Shown: piece by piece, positions 35,187 to 42,447 of the stretch
Position numbering within the stretch: position 1 is the stretch's first letter
How the letters are laid out: every line of letters starts with the position of its first letter
Program-made: the position numbers and the translations under genes
Assembly: GCF_028771845.1 (NCBI RefSeq)
Contig: NZ_CP118270.1
Location: 3,472,001 to 3,536,000, forward strand
Direction of reading: 5' to 3'
DNA length: 64,000 nt
DNA from: Paenibacillus marchantiae
GTDB lineage: Bacteria > Bacillota > Bacilli > Paenibacillales > Paenibacillaceae
Notes under the pieces: generated by a model
What the model was told of the DNA's origin: nothing
What the model saw: only the letters and a program-made list of their open reading frames with translations
The model's database searches: none

Positions 35187-35553
35187 ATTATTAAAACACA
35201 TCTATACTTAATATGTCGTATAAAATGTCGTCAAATTGAATAGTTTTGTTAAAACTTTTTTAATATTTTACGTACTTATGGACATATGAAAGTAAGAAGT
35301 AGGTATTTAGAACTGTTTATTTAAAATAATTCCCATTTTTTAGTTTCATTCTGTATTCTATAACATGGTGGGTTAAAAAACATCCTAAAACATTGAAAAA
35401 ATAGTGAAAACGACAGAAAACGGACTTTCTTTTGCCACACAAATCAGATATCAGGGAGGAGAATCTAACCAAGAATGTACATAAGCAACATTATTGATAC
35501 ATGTGAAGCAGAGAAACAGGCCAAGTTTCCCAGTTGAACACGTCATGCACAGA
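35187..35553. other. AT-rich intergenic region between chemoreceptor and rpiA
   Basis: Very AT-rich, with a direct repeat ATGTCGT (two copies 12 nt apart, near 35213-35231). It should hold the minus-strand chemoreceptor promoter; TTGACG is present near 35238 but its -10 box is unclear. A 20-codon frame (ATG 35475 to TGA 35537) follows GGGAGGAG at a long spacing of 13 nt; expression is doubtful. Confidence 0.4.
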
Positions 35554-35582
35554 TATACATCGGAAGCGGTTTTATCTATAAT
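35554..35582 (+). promoter_or_regulatory. Promoter of the rpiA operon
   Basis: TATACA (35554-35559), 17-nt spacer, perfect TATAAT (35577-35582), 47 nt before the start codon. Confidence 0.65.
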
Positions 35583-35629
35583 AACTACAGTATGCATTTC
35601 TCAAATCATGAGCAGGCGGGGGTTTATAG

Positions 35630-36301
35630 ATGAATCTTAAACAGATAGCAGCTGAGCGCGCGGCAGAGTATGTTCAAGATGGAATGAAGGTTGGATTGGG
35701 TACAGGGTCAACGGCGTATTACGCTATTTGTCGAATTGGTGAGCGAGTACGTGAAGGGTTGAACATTCAGGCTGTAGCTACTTCGGAAGCATCGGACAAG
35801 CTTGCCAAAGAGTGGGGAATTCCGATCGTTCCCTTTGATCAAATTGGACGTCTAGATCTGACCATTGACGGTGCAGATGAAGTAGATCCTGAGTTTAACC
35901 TGATCAAAGGTGGCGGCGGTGCGCTTTTGCGTGAAAAAATTGTAGCTGCAAACAGCGACAAACTGATTATTGTAGCGGATGGCAGTAAAGCCGTACAAAA
36001 GCTAGGAAAATTCCCGTTGCCAGTTGAAGTGGTTCCGTTTGCTTCAGAGTGGACCTTCCAAGCGCTGGAGAAACTCGGGTGTCACCCAGAATGGCGTATG
36101 GATGGGGATCAACGTTATCTTACGGATAATGGCAACCTCATTGCAGATTGCCGCATGGAAGCCATAGAGCATGCTGCAGAGCTTAACATTCAGTTAAATA
36201 TGCTCCCAGGTGTTGTCGATAATGGACTGTTTATTAAAATGGCGGACACCGTCATTCTTGCGAAGGATGATGGTAGCATCGATGAGCGTCATCGTTCATG
36301 A
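35630..36301 (+). CDS. rpiA: Ribose-5-phosphate isomerase A
   Basis: Interconverts ribose 5-phosphate and ribulose 5-phosphate in the pentose phosphate pathway, needed here for pentoses such as xylose. 223 residues, normal length. Motifs: VGLGTGSTA (phosphate loop), DLTIDGADEVDPEFNLIKGGGGALLREKIVA (catalytic Asp and Lys region) and GVVDNGLFIKMADTVILA. Start ATG 35630 behind GGCGGGGG. A GNAT and a MarR gene follow closely, forming a three-gene unit that ends at a terminator. Confidence 0.96.
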   Translation: MNLKQIAAERAAEYVQDGMKVGLGTGSTAYYAICRIGERVREGLNIQAVATSEASDKLAKEWGIPIVPFDQIGRLDLTIDGADEVDPEFNLIKGGGGALLREKIVAANSDKLIIVADGSKAVQKLGKFPLPVEVVPFASEWTFQALEKLGCHPEWRMDGDQRYLTDNGNLIADCRMEAIEHAAELNIQLNMLPGVVDNGLFIKMADTVILAKDDGSIDERHRS

Positions 36302-36325
36302 ACGGAAAGTGAGGTCATTGCATAG

Positions 36326-36925
36326 ATGAGGGAAAACCCGTTAGTGGATGGTGAGATTGTTCTTCGATGTGTGGAGAAAGAGGATCTGACTGAACTCTAT
36401 GAATTGATCTACAGTGAAGACGTACCGGAATGGAAACAATGGGATGCGCCATATTATGCCCTTGAACATGAGAGCTACGAAGACTTCGAACGGAGCATGT
36501 TAAAAAGACTTGAAGCAACTCAGAACAATTCTGATCCGGACTCCATTCGAATTATTGAGCTGAATGGCCGAATCATCGGTACAATCAGCTATTATTGGGA
36601 ACATCGTCCATCCATGTGGCTGGAAATGGGAATAGTGTTATATCGATCAGCCCAATGGGGGCGCGGGATCGGCACGCGAGTACTTCAGATGTGGTCCAGT
36701 CACTTATTCGAGCAATTGCCCGTGGCCCGGGTTGGATTGACAACCTGGTCGGGCAATGAACGGATGATGCGTTCAGCTTCGAAGGCGGGAATGCAGGTGG
36801 AAGGACGTATGCGCAAATGCCGCATCGTGGATGGCAAACATTATGATTCAATTCGTATGGGAATGCTGCGCGAAGAGTGGGAGCAGATGCAATCTGCAGG
36901 AGCAGGTCGAAATGTAAACAACTGA
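36326..36925 (+). CDS. GNAT-family N-acetyltransferase (RimJ/YjcK-like)
   Basis: 199 residues; substrate unknown. It opens PLVDGEIVLRCVEKEDLTELYELI, like ribosomal-protein or nucleoside-type acetyltransferases. The acetyl-CoA loop is LEMGIVLYRSAQWGRGIGTRVLQMW, with Gln/Arg-Gly-x-Gly as expected, and the C-terminal part has LTTWSGNERMMRSASKAGMQVEGRMRKCRIVDGKHYDSIRMGML, the usual neighbour-adjusting region. Start ATG 36326, 24 nt after rpiA, with AGTGAGGT upstream. Confidence 0.88.
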   Translation: MRENPLVDGEIVLRCVEKEDLTELYELIYSEDVPEWKQWDAPYYALEHESYEDFERSMLKRLEATQNNSDPDSIRIIELNGRIIGTISYYWEHRPSMWLEMGIVLYRSAQWGRGIGTRVLQMWSSHLFEQLPVARVGLTTWSGNERMMRSASKAGMQVEGRMRKCRIVDGKHYDSIRMGMLREEWEQMQSAGAGRNVNN

Positions 36926-36939
36926 TGGAGGATTAAGAA

Positions 36940-37398
36940 ATGCCGAACAACGAGGACAATCGGGAACTGTCTTTACAATTATTTGTGGTTCTCGCTCGCG
37001 CATACAATTCCGTTACATCCAGGTCCAACCGGGATATCCAGAGTCATGGACTGAATACAACAGAATTTGGCGTGCTTGATTTGTTATACCATAAAGGGCC
37101 GCAGGCGTTGCAAAAGATCGGTGAGAAAGTGTTAATGTCCAGTGGCAATATCACGTATGTGGTGGACAAGCTTCAGAACAAAAATCTGCTGATTCGTCGA
37201 GCGTCCAAGGAAGATCGACGTGTCATATACGCTGAATTGACGGAGGAAGGAAGACATCTGTTTACACAAATCTTTCCTCAGCACCACCAGGTGATCATTG
37301 ATGCGGTGGATGGGTTGGAACCTTCGGAAAAGGCAGATGCGATTCGTTTGTTAAAAAAGCTTGGACTCGCCGCAGAGGGGAAAACTGACTTGCGTTAA
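36940..37398 (+). CDS. MarR-family regulator
   Basis: 152 residues with the winged-helix core LNTTEFGVLDLLYHKGPQALQKIGEKVLMSSGNITYVVDKLQNKNLLIRRASKEDRRVIYAELTEEG, which resembles OhrR/HosA-like MarR proteins; no reactive N-terminal Cys of the OhrR type is seen. Start ATG 36940 with GGAGG about 9 nt upstream, 14 nt after the GNAT stop. The stop codon lies inside the terminator stem. Its target is unknown; the adjacent acetyltransferase is one possibility. Confidence 0.88.
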   Translation: MPNNEDNRELSLQLFVVLARAYNSVTSRSNRDIQSHGLNTTEFGVLDLLYHKGPQALQKIGEKVLMSSGNITYVVDKLQNKNLLIRRASKEDRRVIYAELTEEGRHLFTQIFPQHHQVIIDAVDGLEPSEKADAIRLLKKLGLAAEGKTDLR

Positions 37399-37418
37399 TA
37401 ACGCAGGTCAGTTTTTTT
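37381..37418 (+). terminator. Terminator overlapping the MarR stop codon
   Basis: A 16-bp stem (37381-37396 with 37400-37415, one G-U pair) with a 3-nt loop and a T run. The TAA stop codon is partly in the stem. Confidence 0.88.
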
Positions 37419-37574
37419 ATATGAATGTATGCCATTCGTCGTTCATGTATAATGAATAGATGGATTGTATTTGAACGGGGAAGATCGAAGCTGCCGAAGC
37501 TTTTGCAAACGATTGGATGAGTGAAGCCTTCGTATAAGCAGTATGGCATAATTCGCGATTAGGAGAGTGATCAT

Positions 37575-38090
37575 GTGATGTCTAATGAACATGGAAAGAT
37601 GAAATCATCGCACAGAACGATTGAATCGTTATCCAATCAGATGATTCGCGGTAAGGAGAACCAGAAGCAGATTCGTACATCCCTTCCGATATCAATCTTG
37701 CTAGCAGACGATAACGTCATCAATCGGCAGGTTGTGCAGATGCAGCTCAAAAAGCTGGGCATGACCGAAGTGCATACCGTCTCCAATGGGGAAGAGGCTA
37801 GTGAAGCTTTTCTCAGCAATAAATATAGTATGATCCTGATGGATAACATGATGCCTGTAATGGATGGACTGGAGGCGACACGCCATATCAGAGCTTTAGA
37901 ACAGGATAAGATGTGGCATCCCACTCCGATTATTGCGATGACAGGAAATGTGATGGATGGAGAGAAAGAGAAATGTTTTGAAGCCGGGATGGATGATTTT
38001 ATTGGTAAACCCTTCACCCTTGAAGCTCTAAACAACGTGATCCAGAAGTGGCAACCATCATCCATGTCTGAAGAAATTACGAAACGATAA
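37575..38090 (+). CDS. Stand-alone response-regulator receiver domain protein
   Basis: 171 residues: a polar N-terminal tail (about 1-38) and one CheY-like receiver domain, with no output domain. Receiver motifs are SILLADDNVINRQVVQ (acidic pair), MILMDNMMPVMDG (phospho-acceptor Asp), IIAMTGNVMDGEKEKC and GMDDFIGKPFTLEAL (conserved Lys). This type, with DDNxxNRxV and IIAMTGN, is common at the C-terminus of hybrid histidine kinases. Start is uncertain: GTG 37575 and ATG 37578 both follow AGGAG (37561-37565). No kinase lies nearby. Confidence 0.85.
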   Translation: MMSNEHGKMKSSHRTIESLSNQMIRGKENQKQIRTSLPISILLADDNVINRQVVQMQLKKLGMTEVHTVSNGEEASEAFLSNKYSMILMDNMMPVMDGLEATRHIRALEQDKMWHPTPIIAMTGNVMDGEKEKCFEAGMDDFIGKPFTLEALNNVIQKWQPSSMSEEITKR

Positions 38091-38104
38091 ATAATATACA
38101 TACA

Positions 38105-38120
38105 TGTTTCACGTGGAAGA
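38105..38120. promoter_or_regulatory. parS-like sequence
   Basis: TGTTTCACGTGGAAGA matches the ParB site TGTTTCACGTGAAACA at 14 of 16 positions, including the CACGTG centre and the entire left half. It overlaps a possible upstream ATG of the next gene. Whether ParB binds cannot be told from sequence. Confidence 0.4.
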
Positions 38121-38145
38121 TCGACTGAAAGAGAGGAAAATGTTC

Positions 38146-39108
38146 ATGTTATTATACAGCCTTGCCGTTCTGGTCCTAATCGTTCTTGCCTTACTATGGT
38201 TAGGTGGACTTTACTTCTTCAAAACCGCCATTCGGCGTGCTCCAAAATCATTTTTGGTTGATAATCCGAATCTGATGCCCGAACCGGATAACGAAATAAT
38301 CAGCAGTGCTTCTGACTTGACGTGGCTTGATACGCAGCCAACCGAAGATATATATATTGAATCACATGATGGATTAAAGCTGCATGGAACATGGCTTCCT
38401 TCCCACTACGGATCGCAGCGACCAACGGTTATCCTGGCCCATGGCTATTCGGGAAAAGGCAGAGAAATGGCGGGTTTTGCCCGCTTTTATGCTGAAAAAC
38501 GGGGCTACAATGTGTTGATGCCGGATGATCGGGGTCATGGCCAAAGTGAGGGCAATATCATCGGATTCGGCTGGCTGGATCGTAAAGATTATGTTCAATG
38601 GGTCCATTGGGTTCTGAGCAAGGTTGGTACGGAGACGGAGATCATTTTGCATGGAATTTCGATGGGAGGCGCTACAGTATTGATGACAGGTGGTGAAGCT
38701 CTCCCTGATCAGGTAAAGGCCATCGTATCGGATTGTGCTTATACCTCCGTGAAGGAGGAGCTGACCTTCCAGCTCAAGCAGCTATACAAGCTGCCCGCAT
38801 TTCCGTTTATTCCCGTTACAAGTTTCATTTCCAAATGGAAGGCGGGCTACTTCTTTGGGGAGGCATCGGCACTAAATCAACTCGCCAAAGTTCAAGTTCC
38901 GGTTCTTTTTATTCATGGTGAGGCAGATACGTTTGTACCGACGGAAATGGTCTATAGACTATTTGAAGCATGTCCGACAGAAAAGGAACTGTTGACTATT
39001 CCCCGTGCGGGTCATGGAACAGCATTTCAAGTGGATCGTACCCGATACGAGCAGGTACTTGAATCCTTTTTGACCAAGAACCAGCAGCATTCTTCTGATT
39101 CCAATTAA
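38146..39108 (+). CDS. Alpha/beta hydrolase with N-terminal membrane anchor
   Basis: Serine hydrolase of the alpha/beta fold, probably anchored in the membrane and facing outward. ATG 38146 is favoured, 9 nt after GAGAGG; ATG 38104 would add 14 residues but has no site and lies in the parS-like sequence. The anchor is LLYSLAVLVLIVLALLWLGGLYFF. Motifs: VILAHGYSGKGREM (oxyanion loop), MPDDRGHGQSEG, ILHGISMGGATVL (nucleophile Ser in GISMGG), HGEADTFVP (Asp) and RAGHGTAF (His), so the catalytic triad is complete. It resembles the B. subtilis YqkD family, whose substrate is unknown. Confidence 0.88.
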   Translation: MLLYSLAVLVLIVLALLWLGGLYFFKTAIRRAPKSFLVDNPNLMPEPDNEIISSASDLTWLDTQPTEDIYIESHDGLKLHGTWLPSHYGSQRPTVILAHGYSGKGREMAGFARFYAEKRGYNVLMPDDRGHGQSEGNIIGFGWLDRKDYVQWVHWVLSKVGTETEIILHGISMGGATVLMTGGEALPDQVKAIVSDCAYTSVKEELTFQLKQLYKLPAFPFIPVTSFISKWKAGYFFGEASALNQLAKVQVPVLFIHGEADTFVPTEMVYRLFEACPTEKELLTIPRAGHGTAFQVDRTRYEQVLESFLTKNQQHSSDSN

Positions 39109-39154
39109 GCATCCTGGGTATTAAGTAGAAGATGTACTTAAGGGGAGGTGCGAG

Positions 39155-39436
39155 ATGCCCTATACACCTAGAGTTTGTTCGTATTGTCAGCCTGAACAAC
39201 CGTACATGATTGAAAATGATGAATTTATATTGGATCGATATTCAATTGTGTTGCTTGTTCTGATGACACTGTTTCTTCCTCCCGTAGCCATGACCATTGG
39301 CGGCCTGATGTTATTTAATGACAATACGTATAAGCAGGATACAGGTAAATTGCTCGTCACCGGGGCATTTGTAGTGATGGTTATTCTCACCGTTATTCTG
39401 TTTGCAGGTTCGGGGACATTGACGATTAACATCTAA
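39155..39436 (+). CDS. Small membrane protein with N-terminal Cys-x2-Cys
   Basis: 93 residues of unknown function. A short N-terminal tail with RVCSYCQPEQPY (one Cys-x2-Cys, which alone is too little for a full zinc ribbon), then two hydrophobic segments (SIVLLVLMTLFLPPVAMTIGGLML and LLVTGAFVVMVILTVILFAGSG). The RBS AGGGGAGGT before ATG 39155 is strong. It lies between the hydrolase and a methyltransferase, 17 nt before the latter. Confidence 0.7.
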   Translation: MPYTPRVCSYCQPEQPYMIENDEFILDRYSIVLLVLMTLFLPPVAMTIGGLMLFNDNTYKQDTGKLLVTGAFVVMVILTVILFAGSGTLTINI

Positions 39437-39453
39437 GCTATGGAGGTGCTTGT

Positions 39454-40167
39454 ATGGCAAATGAACAATTTGAGGCTGCACGGAAAGCAGAGGCAGGTTA
39501 CCATTCTAACTTCTATCAGAATAATGAATTATTCGCGTCCGGTACCTGGATGGCGAGACCCATGCCGATGGTTATGGATATGCTTGAGCGTTTGCTTACC
39601 CATAAGACAGAGCTGCGTGTTCTCGATTTGGGATGTGGTGTAGGCAGACATACGATACCCATTGCGCAGCGTCTTGGGCAAACAAATAGTGAAGTTATCG
39701 GGGTGGATTTGCTGGATGAGGCTGCAGATGGACTTCGTAAATATGCGAAAGAATATCAGGTTGATCATATGGTGCAAGTAGAGAAGGCGGATGTTGAGCA
39801 TTACGCTGTCAAGCCGGATCATTTTGATTATATTGCTGCTTGCTCTTGCCTGGAACATGTTTCAAATAAACAAGCCTTAGTGGAGGCTATTGAACGTTTG
39901 CAAGTGGGAACTCGTACAGGCGGCATTCATTGTATCACGATGAGTACGAGTGTAGAGGAAAAGGAAATCAACACAGGCCGGGAGATTGAGCCGTTGATTG
40001 AATTGAATCTGCCCACAGCTGAGGCTATAGCATTACTGGAGAAGGCTTATGCTAATTGGAACATTCTGCTTCAGGAACATGTAACACAGACGATCGAAGA
40101 GGAAAAATATGATGAACCGACACAGTTCCGTTGTGAACTGCTTCGTTTCGCTGCACAGAAGCAATAG
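39454..40167 (+). CDS. Class I SAM-dependent methyltransferase
   Basis: 237 residues. SAM-binding motif I is VLDLGCGVGRHTIPIAQRLG (about 55-74), motif II VIGVDLLDEAADGL and motif IV DHFDYIAACSCLEHVS. The order and spacing resemble TehB/small-molecule methyltransferases. The substrate cannot be told. Start ATG 39454 with GGAGGT 6 nt upstream. The sugar-kinase gene follows about 120 nt later. Confidence 0.88.
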   Translation: MANEQFEAARKAEAGYHSNFYQNNELFASGTWMARPMPMVMDMLERLLTHKTELRVLDLGCGVGRHTIPIAQRLGQTNSEVIGVDLLDEAADGLRKYAKEYQVDHMVQVEKADVEHYAVKPDHFDYIAACSCLEHVSNKQALVEAIERLQVGTRTGGIHCITMSTSVEEKEINTGREIEPLIELNLPTAEAIALLEKAYANWNILLQEHVTQTIEEEKYDEPTQFRCELLRFAAQKQ

Positions 40168-40288
40168 TAGCCTGCCGGGATCGCGTAGTAAGGTCCCGGT
40201 AGTTCGTATTACTCCGCAGCTTAATAGAACATCACGAGAAGCATCATGGGATAGGGGACATCATCACACCAGAACATGGGGGATCAGA

Positions 40289-41275
40289 ATGAGTACATAT
40301 GTGATTGGCATGGATGGCGGGGGAAGTCATACACGTGTGGCATTGGCCGATGAGAACGGAAAGGTTTTGTCTTATGTGCAAAAAGGCGGTTGCAACCGCT
40401 ATCATGATGCCAATGCAGAGCAGAACGTATTGGAGGGCATCGCTGAAGCTATTCGCAGAGCTGGGCTAGAAGTGGATCAGATTGCTTCCATTCAGGCGGG
40501 GATGGCAGGCCTGGATCAGCCAGAAGATACAGTCTGGGCTGAAGCTTTACTCGCTCAAACCGGGATATTAGGCAGAATCAGCGCAGTAAATGACACGCAT
40601 ATTGCACATACGGCAGCCTTTGGCGGTGAGCCAGGCATCGTAGCTATTGGGGGCACAGGCTCTCTGATTCTCGGTAAAACGGAACAAGGGAACTGGCTTC
40701 GCAATGACCAGTTCGGCCACTATGCGCCAACAGCAGCTCGTTTTTTGGCTTATGACGCGGTGCATTCCATCCTTGCGGGACGTTATGGTCCGCAGGACCA
40801 ACCCTGGATCGAACAGATATTAGCCTATTGGAATGTAACTTCGATTCAGGAGCTTGCTGCACTAGGCGTATCAGGTTTTGCTGAAAATAGACAGGCCATT
40901 TATCGGATATTTGGTCAAATGGCTCCTTTGGTTACCGAAGCAGCAGCCGAAAATATTCCCCTTGCGGTCAGAGTATGCGATTCAGCAGCGGATACGGCCG
41001 TTGTGGGTATTCTCATGCTTGCATCGTGTTTTAAAGATCAGCAGGTGCGCATGACGCTTACAGGAAGTTGTCTGAGTACACCTTATATGGTGGAGGCCGT
41101 TCGAAAGGGGCTGAATGCAGCCTATAAACCGGGTGGACAACAGATTCATTACATTACCAGCCATGTGCCAGCAGTCGGAGGTGCGCTGCTGGATGCATAT
41201 CATTTGGCAGGAATTCAGGTGCCTGAAGGTATCACGTCTGATCTCCAATCGGAGCTGAAACGGCATACGACTTGA
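40289..41275 (+). CDS. BadF/BadG-type ATPase, N-acetylglucosamine kinase-like
   Basis: 328-residue sugar kinase of the ASKHA fold. ATG 40289 follows GGGGGA; the reading frame extends upstream to 40109 but this part overlaps the methyltransferase and is not conserved in character. Phosphate-1 motif: VIGMDGGGSHTRVALAD; GMAGLDQPEDT, VNDTHIAHTAAFGG and IVAIGGTGSLILGK (phosphate-2 region) are typical of eukaryote-like GlcNAc kinases. Its likely role is phosphorylation of GlcNAc or a related amino sugar from wall recycling. A GNAT gene follows. Confidence 0.88.
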   Translation: MSTYVIGMDGGGSHTRVALADENGKVLSYVQKGGCNRYHDANAEQNVLEGIAEAIRRAGLEVDQIASIQAGMAGLDQPEDTVWAEALLAQTGILGRISAVNDTHIAHTAAFGGEPGIVAIGGTGSLILGKTEQGNWLRNDQFGHYAPTAARFLAYDAVHSILAGRYGPQDQPWIEQILAYWNVTSIQELAALGVSGFAENRQAIYRIFGQMAPLVTEAAAENIPLAVRVCDSAADTAVVGILMLASCFKDQQVRMTLTGSCLSTPYMVEAVRKGLNAAYKPGGQQIHYITSHVPAVGGALLDAYHLAGIQVPEGITSDLQSELKRHTT

Positions 41276-41338
41276 ACTTTTAAAGGCTAACGACTACAAT
41301 ACGATAACGGAATCAAGCAAGTTATAGGAGGAATCAGG

Positions 41339-41776
41339 GTGTTAATTCAATTGAAATCACGCATACATGAGCCGGAAGTGCAGGAGCTGTTGTCCTACTC
41401 GGTCTTTCCCGACCCGGATCACCTGAATCGTGCGTTACAACAGTATGTTAATAAGGACGAGCTGCATTTGGACGGTTATGAAGACGAAGGCCAGCTGATC
41501 GGTCTGATTGGATATGAAAGTACAGGAACGAGTGAGATCACTATTCATCACATCGCTGTCCTGCCTGAGAACCGTTTTAAAAATTATGGTCGTGGCATGA
41601 TTTCACAGGTGCTGGCCAAATATAACCCCGACAGACTGATCGCTGAGACCGATGTGGAAGCGGTAGAGTTTTATCGAAATACGGGATTCGTAGTGTACAG
41701 CCTGGGTGAGCTGTATCCGGGTGTGGAGCGATTCCGCTGTGTATTAGAGAAGGACGAGGAGCAAGACGAAGACTAG
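41339..41776 (+). CDS. GNAT-family N-acetyltransferase (GTG start)
   Basis: 145 residues, with the GTG at 41339 placed 6 nt after AGGAGG (41327-41332). The acetyl-CoA motif is IHHIAVLPENRFKNYGRGMISQVLAKY, where RFKNYGRGMI matches the Gln/Arg-x2-Gly-x-Gly loop, and the C-terminal EFYRNTGFVVYSLGELYPGVERF is typical of GNATs. It ends in an acidic tail (EKDEEQDED). Substrate unknown. Confidence 0.85.
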   Translation: MLIQLKSRIHEPEVQELLSYSVFPDPDHLNRALQQYVNKDELHLDGYEDEGQLIGLIGYESTGTSEITIHHIAVLPENRFKNYGRGMISQVLAKYNPDRLIAETDVEAVEFYRNTGFVVYSLGELYPGVERFRCVLEKDEEQDED

Positions 41777-41817
41777 TAACTGTCTACTACTGTGTAACGT
41801 AAAGAGAGCATAATCAT

Positions 41818-41867
41818 AACAGGATGTTGGATTTGGCGAAGCAGCTGAGTCGGACGTCCTGTTTTTT
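41818..41867 (+). terminator. Intrinsic terminator after GNAT
   Basis: AACAGGATGT (41818-41827) pairs with ACGTCCTGTT (41854-41863, one G-U) and a T run follows. Confidence 0.85.
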
Positions 41868-41911
41868 TGTCGTTTGTTTGAAAAAATAGGAAAAACGTAT
41901 TGCTTTGCAAT

Positions 41912-41964
41912 ATAGTTTCATTATAGAATAGTTTCATTGAAGAATAGTTCTATGAGTGAACTAT
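41912..41964. promoter_or_regulatory. Repeated operator array upstream of marR-MMPL
   Basis: Three ATAGTT-type repeats start at 41912, 41928 and 41944 (period 16; the first two are ATAGTTTCATT exactly). The third forms an inverted repeat ATAGTTC-N7-GAACTAT (41944-41964). They lie within the likely promoter and before the ribosome binding site of marR, so MarR binding is likely. Confidence 0.6.
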
Positions 41965-41988
41965 ATTTTTAGGGAAGGAGAATGAAGA

Positions 41989-42447
41989 ATGAACACACCG
42001 GATGCTAGAAGTTTGGTTAACCGTTATTTGGATGCTTCTTTCCTGGTAACCAAACGGTTTGATACCCAGATACGTGAACGCCTGGGCCAAACCATTACCA
42101 CAGATCAGTTCTGTGCACTTCGTATGATTGAGGAGAAACCGTTATGTACGCCTTCTGATCTGGCAGAGCTTTTGTGTGTAGGCAAGAGCAGTATCACTGC
42201 TCTGGTCAACAAGCTGGTGGATCGGGATCTGGTCCATCGGGCCGGGGATGAGCGTGACCGCAGAGTTGTTTATTTGACCCTGACGGACAATGGACGTGAA
42301 GTATACAGGGAAACGGAACAGGAAATACAGCAGCTTCTGGAGCCGTATTTGGTCCATTTCAAACCGGAAGAGGTTCAGAATTTCATTGAATCTTTTGAGA
42401 AGCTCGCAGCTTTGTTAACGCATGAAGGAGGACAGGAGAACGAATGA
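41989..42447 (+). CDS. MarR-family repressor of MMPL exporter
   Basis: 152 residues with the core TTDQFCALRMIEEKPLCTPSDLAELLCVGKSSITALVNKLVDRDLVHRAGDERDRRVVYLTLTDNG. Start ATG 41989, 7 nt after AAGGAG. It overlaps the MMPL gene by 4 nt (ATGA at 42444-42447), so the two are co-translated. The pair resembles B. subtilis ydgG-ydgH. Cys residues in the recognition region (FCALR, PLCTP, LLCVG) could sense oxidants or electrophiles, which is a guess. Confidence 0.92.
   Translation: MNTPDARSLVNRYLDASFLVTKRFDTQIRERLGQTITTDQFCALRMIEEKPLCTPSDLAELLCVGKSSITALVNKLVDRDLVHRAGDERDRRVVYLTLTDNGREVYRETEQEIQQLLEPYLVHFKPEEVQNFIESFEKLAALLTHEGGQENE

Noticed and set aside
35475..35537. 20-codon frame upstream of rpiA
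   Set aside because: SD spacing of 13 nt is too long and it lies before the rpiA promoter; chance frame likely.
40109..40288. 60-residue N-terminal extension of the BadF-type kinase
   Set aside because: It overlaps the methyltransferase, is rich in Ser/Arg, has no RBS, and the ASKHA motif starts right after ATG 40289.
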